Assembly: GCA_902768785.1 (NCBI GenBank)
Contig: CACXMM010000009.1
Coordinates: forward strand, 24,250-88,249
Length of the DNA stretch: 64,000 bases
Direction of reading: 5' to 3'
Origin: an uncultured Prevotellaceae bacterium
Lineage (GTDB): Bacteria; Bacteroidota; Bacteroidia; Bacteroidales; Bacteroidaceae
This document shows, one piece after another, positions 1 to 7,692 of this stretch. The translations under genes and the position numbers were made by a program. The notes beneath the pieces are model-generated. The model saw only the letters and a list, made by a program, of their open reading frames with translations, had not been told where the DNA came from and ran no database searches. Within the stretch, counting starts at the first letter, position 1. Each line of letters starts with the position of its first letter.

Positions 1-975
1 TGTCAGCACACCCACATGCTCCAGACAAGACACAGCCATCAGAATGCCCAGGAAGAACATGATGGTAGAGAGGTCGATGCGTGACAGCAGGTCAGTGACA
101 CGTTTGGCCATGGTGTCCTCTTCATTCTCACGATGGACACTGCGGTGGAAGATCTCCGTGACGGTCCATAGAACACCCAGCACCAGCAGGATACCCATGA
201 ACGGAGGCAGGTTGGTGAGATAACGGAATATGGGCACGAAGCAGAGTCCGCCCACGCCTAACCAGAAGATGGTGTCGCGCTGAGCAGTGGTGAACGTGCT
301 CACCTGTGCTTTGGGCAGGTTCTGTTCCTTGGGGAACTTCCCGTTGAGGGAGAATTGCATGATGAAGGCAGGTACCAGCATCGACACCAGCGAAGGCAGG
401 AATATTTCCGTGATGACTCCCTGTGTGGTGATCACGCCCTTGATCCATAGCATGATGGTGGTCACGTCGCCGATGGGAGAGAAGGCACCACCGCTGTTGG
501 CTGAGATAATCACCAGTGCGGCATAGATCAGTCGTTCCTTGCGCTCCTGTACCAGTTTGCGCAGTACCATGATCATCACGATCGATGTAGTGAGGTTGTC
601 GAGGATGGCCGACAGGAAGAAAGTCATGAAGGCGATGCGCCACATGAGCTTCCGCTTGGAGCGTGTCTTGATGGTGTCGCGGACGAAGTTGAATCCGCCG
701 TTGGCATCCACGATCTCCACGATGGTCATGGCACCCATCAGGAAGAACAGCGTCTCTGCCGTGTCTCCCAGACTCATCTTGATCTTCTCGCTCACCTGTG
801 AGAATACATCAGCGCCAGTGATATAGCTCTCTGGAGCCATCATGAACAGGGTCCAGCACACCACACACATCAGCAGGGCAATGGCAGCCTTGTTGATTTC
901 CAGTAAGCTCTCGGTAGCGATACAGGCATAGCCAATCACGAAAGCGATGATAATACATAGAGTAAGTGTCGTCAT
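1..975 (-). CDS. nhaD: NhaD-type Na+/H+ antiporter, C-terminus outside window
   Basis: Sodium/proton antiporter of the inner membrane (ion transporter superfamily), exchanging cytoplasmic Na+ for H+. I translated it from the ATG at 975-973; 325 codons are visible without a stop and the C-terminus lies beyond position 1. The protein is strongly hydrophobic. The NhaD hallmark 'AILDNLTTSIVM' lies near residues 123-134 and 'SANSGGAFSPIGDVTT' near 155-170; such paired DNLTT and SPIGDVTT segments are typical of NhaD. A -7 box at 1005-1012 drives it divergently from the kinase gene. No sequence sign links it to the sugar cassette beyond position. The family call is firm; ion specificity is from the family only. 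Confidence 0.85.
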   Translation of the reverse strand, partial: MTTLTLCIIIAFVIGYACIATESLLEINKAAIALLMCVVCWTLFMMAPESYITGADVFSQVSEKIKMSLGDTAETLFFLMGAMTIVEIVDANGGFNFVRDTIKTRSKRKLMWRIAFMTFFLSAILDNLTTSIVMIMVLRKLVQERKERLIYAALVIISANSGGAFSPIGDVTTIMLWIKGVITTQGVITEIFLPSLVSMLVPAFIMQFSLNGKFPKEQNLPKAQVSTFTTAQRDTIFWLGVGGLCFVPIFRYLTNLPPFMGILLVLGVLWTVTEIFHRSVHRENEEDTMAKRVTDLLSRIDLSTIMFFLGILMAVSCLEHVGVLT

Positions 976-1004
976 TTCAGATATTGTTTTGTTATTACTT
1001 CTTG

Positions 1005-1012
1005 CAAAGGTA
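1005..1012 (-). promoter_or_regulatory. -7 promoter box of nhaD
   Basis: TACCTTTG on the minus strand, about 30 bp upstream of the nhaD ATG. It matches the Bacteroidales sigma-A -7 consensus TAnnTTTG. Confidence 0.6.
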
Positions 1013-1055
1013 AGCAAAATATTCGAGATAATGCGGTTTTTCCAAGAAAAAGTTG

Positions 1056-1063
1056 TACCTTTG
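1056..1063 (+). promoter_or_regulatory. -7 promoter box of the deoxysugar operon
   Basis: TACCTTTG lies 32 bp before the kinase ATG and back to back with the nhaD promoter. It is the only good promoter seen for the three co-directional genes 1095-5492. No AraC-type rhamnose regulator is encoded in the window. Confidence 0.65.
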
Positions 1064-1094
1064 CCATCAGAATCAATCATCTACTTAAAACTAT

Positions 1095-2624
1095 ATGGAA
1101 TCAAACAAATATTTCTTTGCCGTTGACCTTGGTGCGACCAGTGGAAGAACCATCCTGGGTACTTTGAAGGAAGGACGGATGGAACTGGAGGAAATCACCC
1201 GCTTCCCCAATAACCTGATTGAACAGGGCGGACATTTCTACTGGGATATCTATGCCTTGTATTTCGAGATGATCCGCGGACTGAAAGCCGTGGCCCAACG
1301 TCAGGTGAAGATTACCAGTATCGGCATCGACACCTGGGGTGTTGACTTCGTGATGATCGGTGAAGATGGAGCCATCCTGCGTAACCCCCGTGCCTACCGT
1401 GATCCTATCACGTTCGAGGCCATGGACGACTACTTGCAGCATATCATCAAAAGGGATGAGGTGTATGGCATTACAGGTATTCAGTTCATGTATTTCAACA
1501 GCCTGTTTCAGCTCTATGCCATGCGTAAGGAAGGGAACAGTGCCTTGGCGCATGCTGCGAAGATCCTGTTTGTGCCCGATGCCCTGAGCTGGATGCTCAC
1601 AGGAAAGGAAGTGTGCGAATATACCATTGCTTCCACTTCTCAGCTGCTCGACCCGCGTACAAAACAGCTGGATGAACGTCTGTTAGATAGCTTGGGTCTG
1701 AAACGCGACCTTTTCGGACAGATGGTGCAGCCAGGTACCTGTATCGGCACACTGTCAAAGGAAGTGCAGCAAATGACAGGGCTGGGAGCCGTTCCAGTGA
1801 TTGCCGTGGCAGGTCATGACACAGCCTCTGCCGTCGCTGCCGTGCCTGCTCGTGATGAGCGTTTCGCCTATCTGTCGAGTGGCACCTGGAGTCTGATGGG
1901 CATCGAGACGAAGGAGGCAGTGATCAACGACCGCAGCTATGAGCTGAACTTCACCAATGAAGGCGGTATTGAAGGTACCACCCGTTTCCTGAAGAATATC
2001 TGTGGCATGTGGCTCTATGAACGCTGTCGGAAGGAATTGCCTGAGGAGGTGAGGAAACTGTCGCATCCAGAGCTGCAGGGGTCGGCGATGACCGTGGAGC
2101 CTTTCCGTTCGATCATCAATCCTGACGATGCTGTCTTTGCCAATCCTGCCTCGATGATCGGAGCGATTCAGCAGTATTGCCAGGACACGCAGCAACCTGT
2201 GCCTGAGACTCCAGCGGAGATCTGTCGTTGTATCTTCGACTCATTGGCCCTTCGCTACCGTCAGGTGTTTGGCTGGCTGCAGGAGTTTTCTGACTATGAT
2301 CTGGACGTACTGCACATCATCGGTGGAGGTTCGTTGAACAAATTCCTGAACCAGTTCACGGCAGATGCCCTCGGCGTGAAAGTGCTGGCAGGTCCGCAGG
2401 AGTGTACGGCTTTGGGAAACATCATGTTACAGGCCAAGGCATCGGGTGATGTTGATGACATCTGGCAGATGCGACGCATCATTGCCGATAGCGTGGAGAT
2501 GAAATGCTTCACCCCTGTTGCCGATCGGTCATCATGGGATGAAGCTTATGGCCGCTATCTCGAGATAATGAAATGTCGAAATATCGATATAACGATATAC
2601 CGATATACCGAAATAACGAAATAA
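1095..2624 (+). CDS. rhaB: Rhamnulokinase-like FGGY carbohydrate kinase
   Basis: Phosphorylates a ketose, most likely L-rhamnulose to L-rhamnulose-1-phosphate, in the cytoplasm. It has 509 residues, slightly longer than usual for RhaB. The N-terminal actin-fold phosphate loop 'DLGATSGRTILG' is near residues 11-22, 'GIDTWGVDF' near 77-85, 'AGHDTASAVAAVPA' near 239, 'SSGTWSLMGIE' near 261, and the C-terminal ATP-binding motif 'IIGGGSLNKFLNQFTADALG' near 413. It heads an operon with isomerase and transporter (gaps of 31 and 77 bp). The last ~17 residues (from KCRNID) are encoded by a CGATATAAC-unit repeat, so the original C-terminus has probably been replaced. Bacteroidales L-fuculose kinases are close relatives; the long aldolase at 6272 favours rhamnose. 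Confidence 0.82.
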   Translation: MESNKYFFAVDLGATSGRTILGTLKEGRMELEEITRFPNNLIEQGGHFYWDIYALYFEMIRGLKAVAQRQVKITSIGIDTWGVDFVMIGEDGAILRNPRAYRDPITFEAMDDYLQHIIKRDEVYGITGIQFMYFNSLFQLYAMRKEGNSALAHAAKILFVPDALSWMLTGKEVCEYTIASTSQLLDPRTKQLDERLLDSLGLKRDLFGQMVQPGTCIGTLSKEVQQMTGLGAVPVIAVAGHDTASAVAAVPARDERFAYLSSGTWSLMGIETKEAVINDRSYELNFTNEGGIEGTTRFLKNICGMWLYERCRKELPEEVRKLSHPELQGSAMTVEPFRSIINPDDAVFANPASMIGAIQQYCQDTQQPVPETPAEICRCIFDSLALRYRQVFGWLQEFSDYDLDVLHIIGGGSLNKFLNQFTADALGVKVLAGPQECTALGNIMLQAKASGDVDDIWQMRRIIADSVEMKCFTPVADRSSWDEAYGRYLEIMKCRNIDITIYRYTEITK

Positions 2625-2632
2625 CGAAAATT
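2573..2632 (+). repeat. CGATATAAC-unit repeat forming the kinase 3' end
   Basis: Tandem, slightly varied 8-9-bp units (cgatataac, cgatatacc, cgaaataac) run through the last codons of the kinase and its stop into the gap. Related tracts occur at 4087-4146 and 14936-14998. Confidence 0.8.
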
Positions 2633-2655
2633 TGAACAACTAAAACAATAAAATT

Positions 2656-4086
2656 ATGGCAAAACCATTAGTAGAGACAAGAGCAAGGGTGGGTGTGTTC
2701 TCCATCGCATTGGGGGCATATCTGCCACAATTCCCTCAGCTCGTTCCTGAGTTCGAGGCACAGTATGAGGCATTTAAGAAAACACTGCCTGCCACGGTGG
2801 AGATCATCGATGGCGGCATGGTGACCACCAAGGAGATGGCACAGGCTGCTGGTGACAAGTTCCGTGCGGCCGATGTGGATCTGGTCATCCTCCAGCTCCT
2901 CACCTATTGTACCTCTTATAATATGCTGCCGGCTGTGCGCGACCTGGATGTGCCTGTCGTCTTGGTGAATGTGCAGAAGAAGAAGGCGCCCGACTATCCC
3001 AATACGGATATCCCCACATGGCTGGGTGAGCTCTATGCCTGTGGTGCCGTGGGTGAGATGGTGGCAGACTTGGAGCGTGCAGGAAAACGCCATGCTGTGA
3101 TTACGGGTGTGGTAGAAGGTGGTGATCCGCAGGTACAGGCAGAGCTCGAGGACTGGTGTCGTGCTGCCCAGGTGCGCCGCCGTTTCCGTGATACGAACAT
3201 CGCACAGATCGGCCGTCCCTATCCTGGCATGATGGACCTGTATATCGATGAGACGAATCTCTACCACCGTATGTTTGTCTATACCAAGCAGTTCGACTGG
3301 GAGAAGATGTGGGCCATTGCTGATGATATCACTGACGAGGAGGCTATCCGTGCCAAGGCGCAGGATATCCTCGATACCTTCGACATCGAGGGTGGCGGAA
3401 CCATCGAGAAGGTATGGGACATGGCGAAGTATGTGGTGGCCTTCGAACAATGGGTGAAGGATGAGCAGCTGGGTATGATCGCCTCCCACTATGATGGCTT
3501 TGCACAGGGCATTGCCGGCAAGCTCGACTCCATGCTCATCCCTGCCTTCTCCATGCTCATCAAACAGCATACGGCCTGTGCCGTGGAAGGTGACATGAAG
3601 GTGGCCATGGCCATGAGTATCCTCAAGACCATCTCAGGAACGGGAACGCTCTCGGAAATGTACAGCATCGATTTCAACAAAGATATCTGCATCATCGGTC
3701 ATTCCGGCTCGGGCGACTATGATATCTCGCAGGCAAAGAAGCCTACGATGAAGATCGTGCCCGTGTTCCATGGTAAGGCTGGCGGCGGCTATCTCACCCA
3801 GTTCTATCCCCCTACGGGAGATGTTACCTATCTCGCCATCACCCAGGACAAGAACGGTGTGTTCAAGTTCGTGGTGGCAGAAGGAGTGAACGAAGATGGT
3901 CCTATCTTCACCTTCGGCGATACCAACATGCGCACCCGCTTCTCCATCGGAGCCCGTGAATTCTGTAACCGTTGGAGCGAGGCTGGTCCCACCCACCACA
4001 TGGCAGCTGCCGTTGGGCATCATATCGACACCATCCTGAAGGTGGCAAAGATTTTCAATATTGAGTGCGAGGTGGTTTGCAGATAA
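2656..4086 (+). CDS. L-fucose/L-arabinose isomerase family sugar isomerase
   Basis: Probably interconverts an aldose and ketose with a divalent metal in the cytoplasm, feeding the kinase upstream. It has 476 residues, the size of the L-arabinose-isomerase-like branch. The N-terminal Rossmann-like domain carries 'LGAYLPQFPQLVPEF' (residues 18-32) and a long C-terminal domain follows. Candidate metal ligands are the Glu of 'AVEGDMKVAMAM' (near 316), the His of 'IIGHSGSGDYD' (near 348) and the His cluster 'THHMAAAVGHH' (near 449-459). It is not the TIM-barrel L-rhamnose isomerase (RhaA) normally found beside RhaB. If the cassette is for rhamnose, this is a non-orthologous replacement; fucose or another deoxysugar is the alternative. 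The start ATG follows the kinase stop by 31 bp. Confidence 0.75.
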   Translation: MAKPLVETRARVGVFSIALGAYLPQFPQLVPEFEAQYEAFKKTLPATVEIIDGGMVTTKEMAQAAGDKFRAADVDLVILQLLTYCTSYNMLPAVRDLDVPVVLVNVQKKKAPDYPNTDIPTWLGELYACGAVGEMVADLERAGKRHAVITGVVEGGDPQVQAELEDWCRAAQVRRRFRDTNIAQIGRPYPGMMDLYIDETNLYHRMFVYTKQFDWEKMWAIADDITDEEAIRAKAQDILDTFDIEGGGTIEKVWDMAKYVVAFEQWVKDEQLGMIASHYDGFAQGIAGKLDSMLIPAFSMLIKQHTACAVEGDMKVAMAMSILKTISGTGTLSEMYSIDFNKDICIIGHSGSGDYDISQAKKPTMKIVPVFHGKAGGGYLTQFYPPTGDVTYLAITQDKNGVFKFVVAEGVNEDGPIFTFGDTNMRTRFSIGAREFCNRWSEAGPTHHMAAAVGHHIDTILKVAKIFNIECEVVCR

Positions 4087-4146
4087 ATTATCGAAATGTC
4101 GATATATCGATATAACGGTATAACGGTATAACGATATAACGAAAAA
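4087..4146 (+). repeat. CGATATAAC-unit repeat between isomerase and transporter
   Basis: The tract starts at the isomerase stop and has units cgatatatcg, cgatataac, ggtataac, cgatataac. It fills most of the 77-bp gap and is self-complementary around atatcgatat, so it can fold in the mRNA. Confidence 0.8.
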
Positions 4147-4163
4147 TTGAAAGAAGAATCAAA

Positions 4164-5492
4164 ATGGCAAATAGTGGAAGTTTGAAGAGCACGATTGCTG
4201 TGTCTCTCACCAATTATCTCGATGCAGGTGCCATCGTGGCAGGTGCCAGCGGATTATCCTTGTGGCAGAATTACCTTGGACTCTCCGAGGTGCACCTGGG
4301 CTGGCTGAACTTTATCAGTGCCAACTGCTTAGGCGCCGCCATCGGTGCCATCATCGGCGGTTTCCTGGCAGATAAGTACGGAAGGAAGTTCATCTTCACC
4401 TACAACCTGCTGGTATATATGCTGGGCGTGCTGCTCATCATGCTGAGTGTGAATTTCCCCATGCTGCTCTGCGGATTCCTCATTACAGGAATCTCGGTGG
4501 GCGTGGGTGTCCCTGCCTCCTGGACGTATATCTCTGAGAGTAGTGAGGTGAACAACAGAGGACGGAATATCTGTATCTCGCAGATGTCATGGGGCTTCGG
4601 ACCGATGTGCATCCTGCTCCTGGGAATGCTTTTTGCACCAGGCGGTTACCTGTTCGGATGGGTGGAGTCGGTAGCGCACCTTGTGGGTGGTAGTGGCTTG
4701 TCAGTGGAAGCCACCAATGTGTTCAGCTCTCGCATTGTGTTCTTCTCCCTGTTCATCGTGGCCTTCATCGCATGGAACCTGCAACGTGGCTTGCAGGAGA
4801 GTGCGGAGTTCGAGGCTTCGAAAGAGAAGAAGAGCGGTCTGCTCGACAATATCAAGGTACTGTTCCAGAACAATATCGCCATCAAGACGGTATGTTTCCT
4901 GGCATCCATCTACCTGACATGGAACCTCGTAGCTTCGGTGATGGGCTTCTTCCAGCCGCATATCTATGAGACGGCAGGTGGCGTGAGCAACGAACAGGCC
5001 AATTGGATGAACTGCATCCAATGGGCCATCATCGTGGGCGTGACGTTCCTGGTATCGAAGGTGATCGACAAGACCAGTCATAAGGCCATCTATACCTTCG
5101 GTCTGCTGGTGGCCATCAGTGCATGGGTGATCATTGTGACAGTGGGTGTGAACGGCTCCGTAGGACTGTGGGCCTTTGCCATCCTTTGGGGAATCCAGGG
5201 TGGATCGTCTCCCCAGATCTTCTACGCCCTGTGGGGTAGTGAGCTGTTCCCTGCAAAGTTCCGCGCTGGTGCACAAGGACTGATGTTCTTCATCGTACGT
5301 GGACTGTCTGCCGTATGGGGACTGATCTTCGCCTATATCTATGGTGACAACGGTGAGGGATTCACCATCGCTGCCTACTGCATGATCATCCTGCTGCTCA
5401 TCTCACTGATAGTCGGCTTCATCGGATGTCCGAAGACACGTGGAAAGACATTGGCTGAGATTACCAAGGAGCGCTACGGGGATATCCAATAG
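4164..5492 (+). CDS. MFS sugar porter
   Basis: Inner-membrane major facilitator superfamily transporter with 442 residues and about 12 predicted membrane spans. The loop 2-3 motif 'GGFLADKYGRKF' is near residues 64-75 and 'NNRGRNICISQMSWG' follows around residue 130; 'PAKFRAGAQG' marks the second half. It resembles the sugar porter family rather than RhaT or FucP in these motifs. As third gene of the kinase-isomerase operon it probably imports the same sugar, perhaps by proton symport; the substrate is inferred from context only. The gene ends with TAG, showing that amber is an ordinary stop in this genome. Confidence 0.8.
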   Translation: MANSGSLKSTIAVSLTNYLDAGAIVAGASGLSLWQNYLGLSEVHLGWLNFISANCLGAAIGAIIGGFLADKYGRKFIFTYNLLVYMLGVLLIMLSVNFPMLLCGFLITGISVGVGVPASWTYISESSEVNNRGRNICISQMSWGFGPMCILLLGMLFAPGGYLFGWVESVAHLVGGSGLSVEATNVFSSRIVFFSLFIVAFIAWNLQRGLQESAEFEASKEKKSGLLDNIKVLFQNNIAIKTVCFLASIYLTWNLVASVMGFFQPHIYETAGGVSNEQANWMNCIQWAIIVGVTFLVSKVIDKTSHKAIYTFGLLVAISAWVIIVTVGVNGSVGLWAFAILWGIQGGSSPQIFYALWGSELFPAKFRAGAQGLMFFIVRGLSAVWGLIFAYIYGDNGEGFTIAAYCMIILLLISLIVGFIGCPKTRGKTLAEITKERYGDIQ

Positions 5493-5511
5493 CTTGTTTG
5501 GTGCCCTTCGG

Positions 5512-5669
5512 GCAGAAATCCAACAAAATCTATCCAAAATCTTTCAAAATCTATTATAGTCTATCAAAATCTATTAAAGTCTATCGAAGTCTATAAAAGT
5601 CTATCGAACTCTATAGAATCTATAATTTGTAAGATTTTGGATAGATTTTGTTCAATTTTTCTCTCCGCT
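5512..5669. repeat. Palindromic element with AAAATCTAT-unit arms
   Basis: About eight varied units (aaaatctat, aaagtctat, gaagtctat) lie between two inverted arms. The left arm 'aacaaaatctatccaaaat' recurs inverted on the right as 'attttggatagattttgtt'. It lies between the transporter stop and the Lys/Ala-rich gene and may end transcription from either side. No gene is seen in 5493-5777. Confidence 0.75.
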
Positions 5670-5777
5670 TCGCTTTGAGTGACCGTTGGTTCTCGCCGAA
5701 GGCGAATCCTTCCCCCCCAAAAATTCCGAAGAGCATCAGCTCTTCGGGATTTCCCTTATTTTATCAAGTAGAAAACC

Positions 5778-6224
5778 TTACAGCTTCTTTGCCAGTTTCT
5801 CGGCCTTCTCCTGAGCCTTCAAGGCTTTCTGCTGGGCTTCAGCAGCCTTCTCGGCAGCCTTGGCAGCCTTCATCGGGTCACCACCGGCAGCCTTGGCAGC
5901 CTTCTGTGCAGCCTTCTCAGCAGCCTTGGCAGCCTTCTCAGCCTTCTTCTGAGCTTTCTCAGCAGCCTTGATAGCCTTCTCACGCTTCTCAGCCTCTTTC
6001 TGCTTCTTCTTAGCTTCCTTCTCAGCCTTCTTGGCTTCCTTCTCGGCCTTGGCTTGAGCCTTCAAGGCTTTCTTCTGCTCCTTGGCTAATTCCTTTTGTG
6101 CCTTTGCCTGCTGTGCGGCGACGGTGGGATCAACCTGAATCCCTCCTACTGCTTGTGCGTTGGCGCTCATGCTCAGACAGAACATGACAGCAATGGCCAA
6201 CAGTCTCAATACATTCTTTTTCAT
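5778..6224 (-). CDS. Exported Lys/Ala-rich coiled-coil protein
   Basis: It has 148 residues: a clear signal peptide (MKKN start, hydrophobic core, 'ANAQA' cleavage site near 20-25) followed by about 120 residues made almost only of Ala, Lys, Glu and Gln in runs such as 'KAEKEAKKAEKEAKKKQKE'. The mature part should form one long, highly basic helix or coiled coil in the periplasm. Low-complexity sequence like this matches many unrelated proteins (histone H1-like, TolA-like), so database similarity would say little. A short 'AAGGDP' break near 112 may hinge two helices. It sits between the transporter and the aldolase and has no visible link to sugar use. Function unknown. Confidence 0.7.
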   Translation of the reverse strand: MKKNVLRLLAIAVMFCLSMSANAQAVGGIQVDPTVAAQQAKAQKELAKEQKKALKAQAKAEKEAKKAEKEAKKKQKEAEKREKAIKAAEKAQKKAEKAAKAAEKAAQKAAKAAGGDPMKAAKAAEKAAEAQQKALKAQEKAEKLAKKL

Positions 6225-6271
6225 ACGCTTTATTGTTTAAAATAAATATATTTTCTTTGGTGCCCCAAACT

Positions 6272-7081
6272 TTATTTCGGCAAGTTAAACGCCTCGCTCA
6301 TCTCCTTCATCTGTGCCTCGCTCATACCCTCAGGAACAAATCCCATGCTGCGGGCATCGATATAGATCTTGGCAGCCTTGGAGAGCACATCGATCTGATC
6401 GAAGGCATCCATCACATCCAGTCCCTGGGCAAACACACCGTGCTTCTCCCACAGCACCACATCGTAGTCGTCGAGTTCCTTCAGGGTGGCATCGGCCAGC
6501 TCCACACTTCCTGGAAGCTGGTAGGGGATGATGCCCAGGCCTAACGGACAGAACGCCTTGGTCTCTGGAATCATGCTCCACAGGATCTTCGTCAACACGT
6601 CCTTCCCCAAGAACTCACGGTTGTGACTCATCGCCACCAGCTCGATGGGGTGGGTGTGCACCGTGGCGTTGTAGGCACTGCCCTTTTCTATCAGATGGTT
6701 GTGGACAGTCAGGTGACTGGGCAGTTCACTGGTAGGCTGCACCAGATTGTCGGCGATGATCACATACGAGGCGCAGTCGTCCAAGATGCGGATTACGCTG
6801 CCGTTGTCCATCGGCCATCGGGCGAGGTCGCGCATGCGCTTTCCTGTTCCCTTGCAGTAGAAATAGTTACCTTTCAGCTGCGGGAGTGTCACGCCGATGG
6901 TCTTCACCTCACTGATGGCTGGCATCTGGCGGATCTCGTCGTCGATGAACTTTGTGATGTTCACGGTGATGTTACCGCCGTTTCTCTCTGCCCATCCGTT
7001 CTGCCACAGGTATCCTGCGACTTCTGCTATTTTCTCAATCTCCTGCTTCAGCGCAGGTCTTCCTTCTAAGATACTCTTCAT
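6272..7081 (-). CDS. rhaD: Rhamnulose-1-phosphate aldolase-like class II aldolase
   Basis: Zinc aldolase predicted to split L-rhamnulose-1-phosphate into dihydroxyacetone phosphate and L-lactaldehyde. It has 269 residues, as expected for RhaD and clearly longer than FucA (about 215). The zinc-binding 'NATVHTHPIELVAMSH' lies near residues 139-154 and a third His in 'LWEKHGVFAQG' near 212. 'NGGNITVN' near 37 is the substrate phosphate region. It is transcribed towards the kinase-isomerase-transporter operon and separated from it by the Lys/Ala-rich gene, so it is a second transcription unit of the same pathway. The downstream lactaldehyde enzyme is not in the window. Confidence 0.85.
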   Translation of the reverse strand: MKSILEGRPALKQEIEKIAEVAGYLWQNGWAERNGGNITVNITKFIDDEIRQMPAISEVKTIGVTLPQLKGNYFYCKGTGKRMRDLARWPMDNGSVIRILDDCASYVIIADNLVQPTSELPSHLTVHNHLIEKGSAYNATVHTHPIELVAMSHNREFLGKDVLTKILWSMIPETKAFCPLGLGIIPYQLPGSVELADATLKELDDYDVVLWEKHGVFAQGLDVMDAFDQIDVLSKAAKIYIDARSMGFVPEGMSEAQMKEMSEAFNLPK

Positions 7082-7274
7082 TGTCGTTCGATTAGTTATA
7101 TTTGTTTCCGTGATGCAAAGATAATGCTTTTTATTGATATATGTAAGCTTTCCCCCCTTTTTTTTTATTCCTTAAGGTTTCAGCCGTGCGCGCGGCAAGA
7201 TTATTTCAATCCCATGGATTCATTATTTTAATCTGGGAGATTGCTCCGCCCTGCAGCCCCCATGCCGTCCGCCT

Positions 7275-7485
7275 GCCGTTTTCCCGTTTTCCCGTTTCGT
7301 CAAGCGTTTTCCGATCCGTTTGCCGGTGAGAAATTAAGTTATAATTTATAATATAATATATATACTTATATATATAATATATATATTATATATATTATAT
7401 ATATAAGTAAAGTTAGATGTCACAGTTATCATCACCATTCAAATCACATGACGAAACGGGAAAACGGGAAAACGGGAAAACGGCA
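7275..7485. repeat. Palindromic element with GGGAAAAC-unit arms and AT-rich core
   Basis: The left arm (7275-7304) and right arm (7447-7485) are inverted copies built from GGGAAAAC units; the right arm has one unit more. They share 'gacgaaacgggaaaac'. Between them, 7364-7408 is a near-perfect palindrome of alternating A and T starting and ending acttatatat / atatataagt. The 611-bp gap 7082-7692 holds no gene that I can support. Confidence 0.8.
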
Positions 7486-7643
7486 AGCGGCGTCTCACAG
7501 TATTTCCGATCTCGCACTGAACACGGATATATTTCAGCGTGATTTTACGGTTTCCCTCCTTATGGAAGGGCTTGGGTGGCCCTTGTCACGCACTCTTAAC
7601 ATATTTTAATCGGCAAACTCTTCCTTTTAATCGGTATTTTTCG

Positions 7644-7651
7644 TAAATTTG
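7644..7651 (+). promoter_or_regulatory. -7 promoter box of the LRR gene
   Basis: TAAATTTG followed by CAAC, 41 bp before the LRR start codon; fits the Bacteroidales TAnnTTTG box. Confidence 0.5.
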
Positions 7652-7692
7652 CAACATATAAATTTGAGCACCAACCAATTAAAGGATCGATC

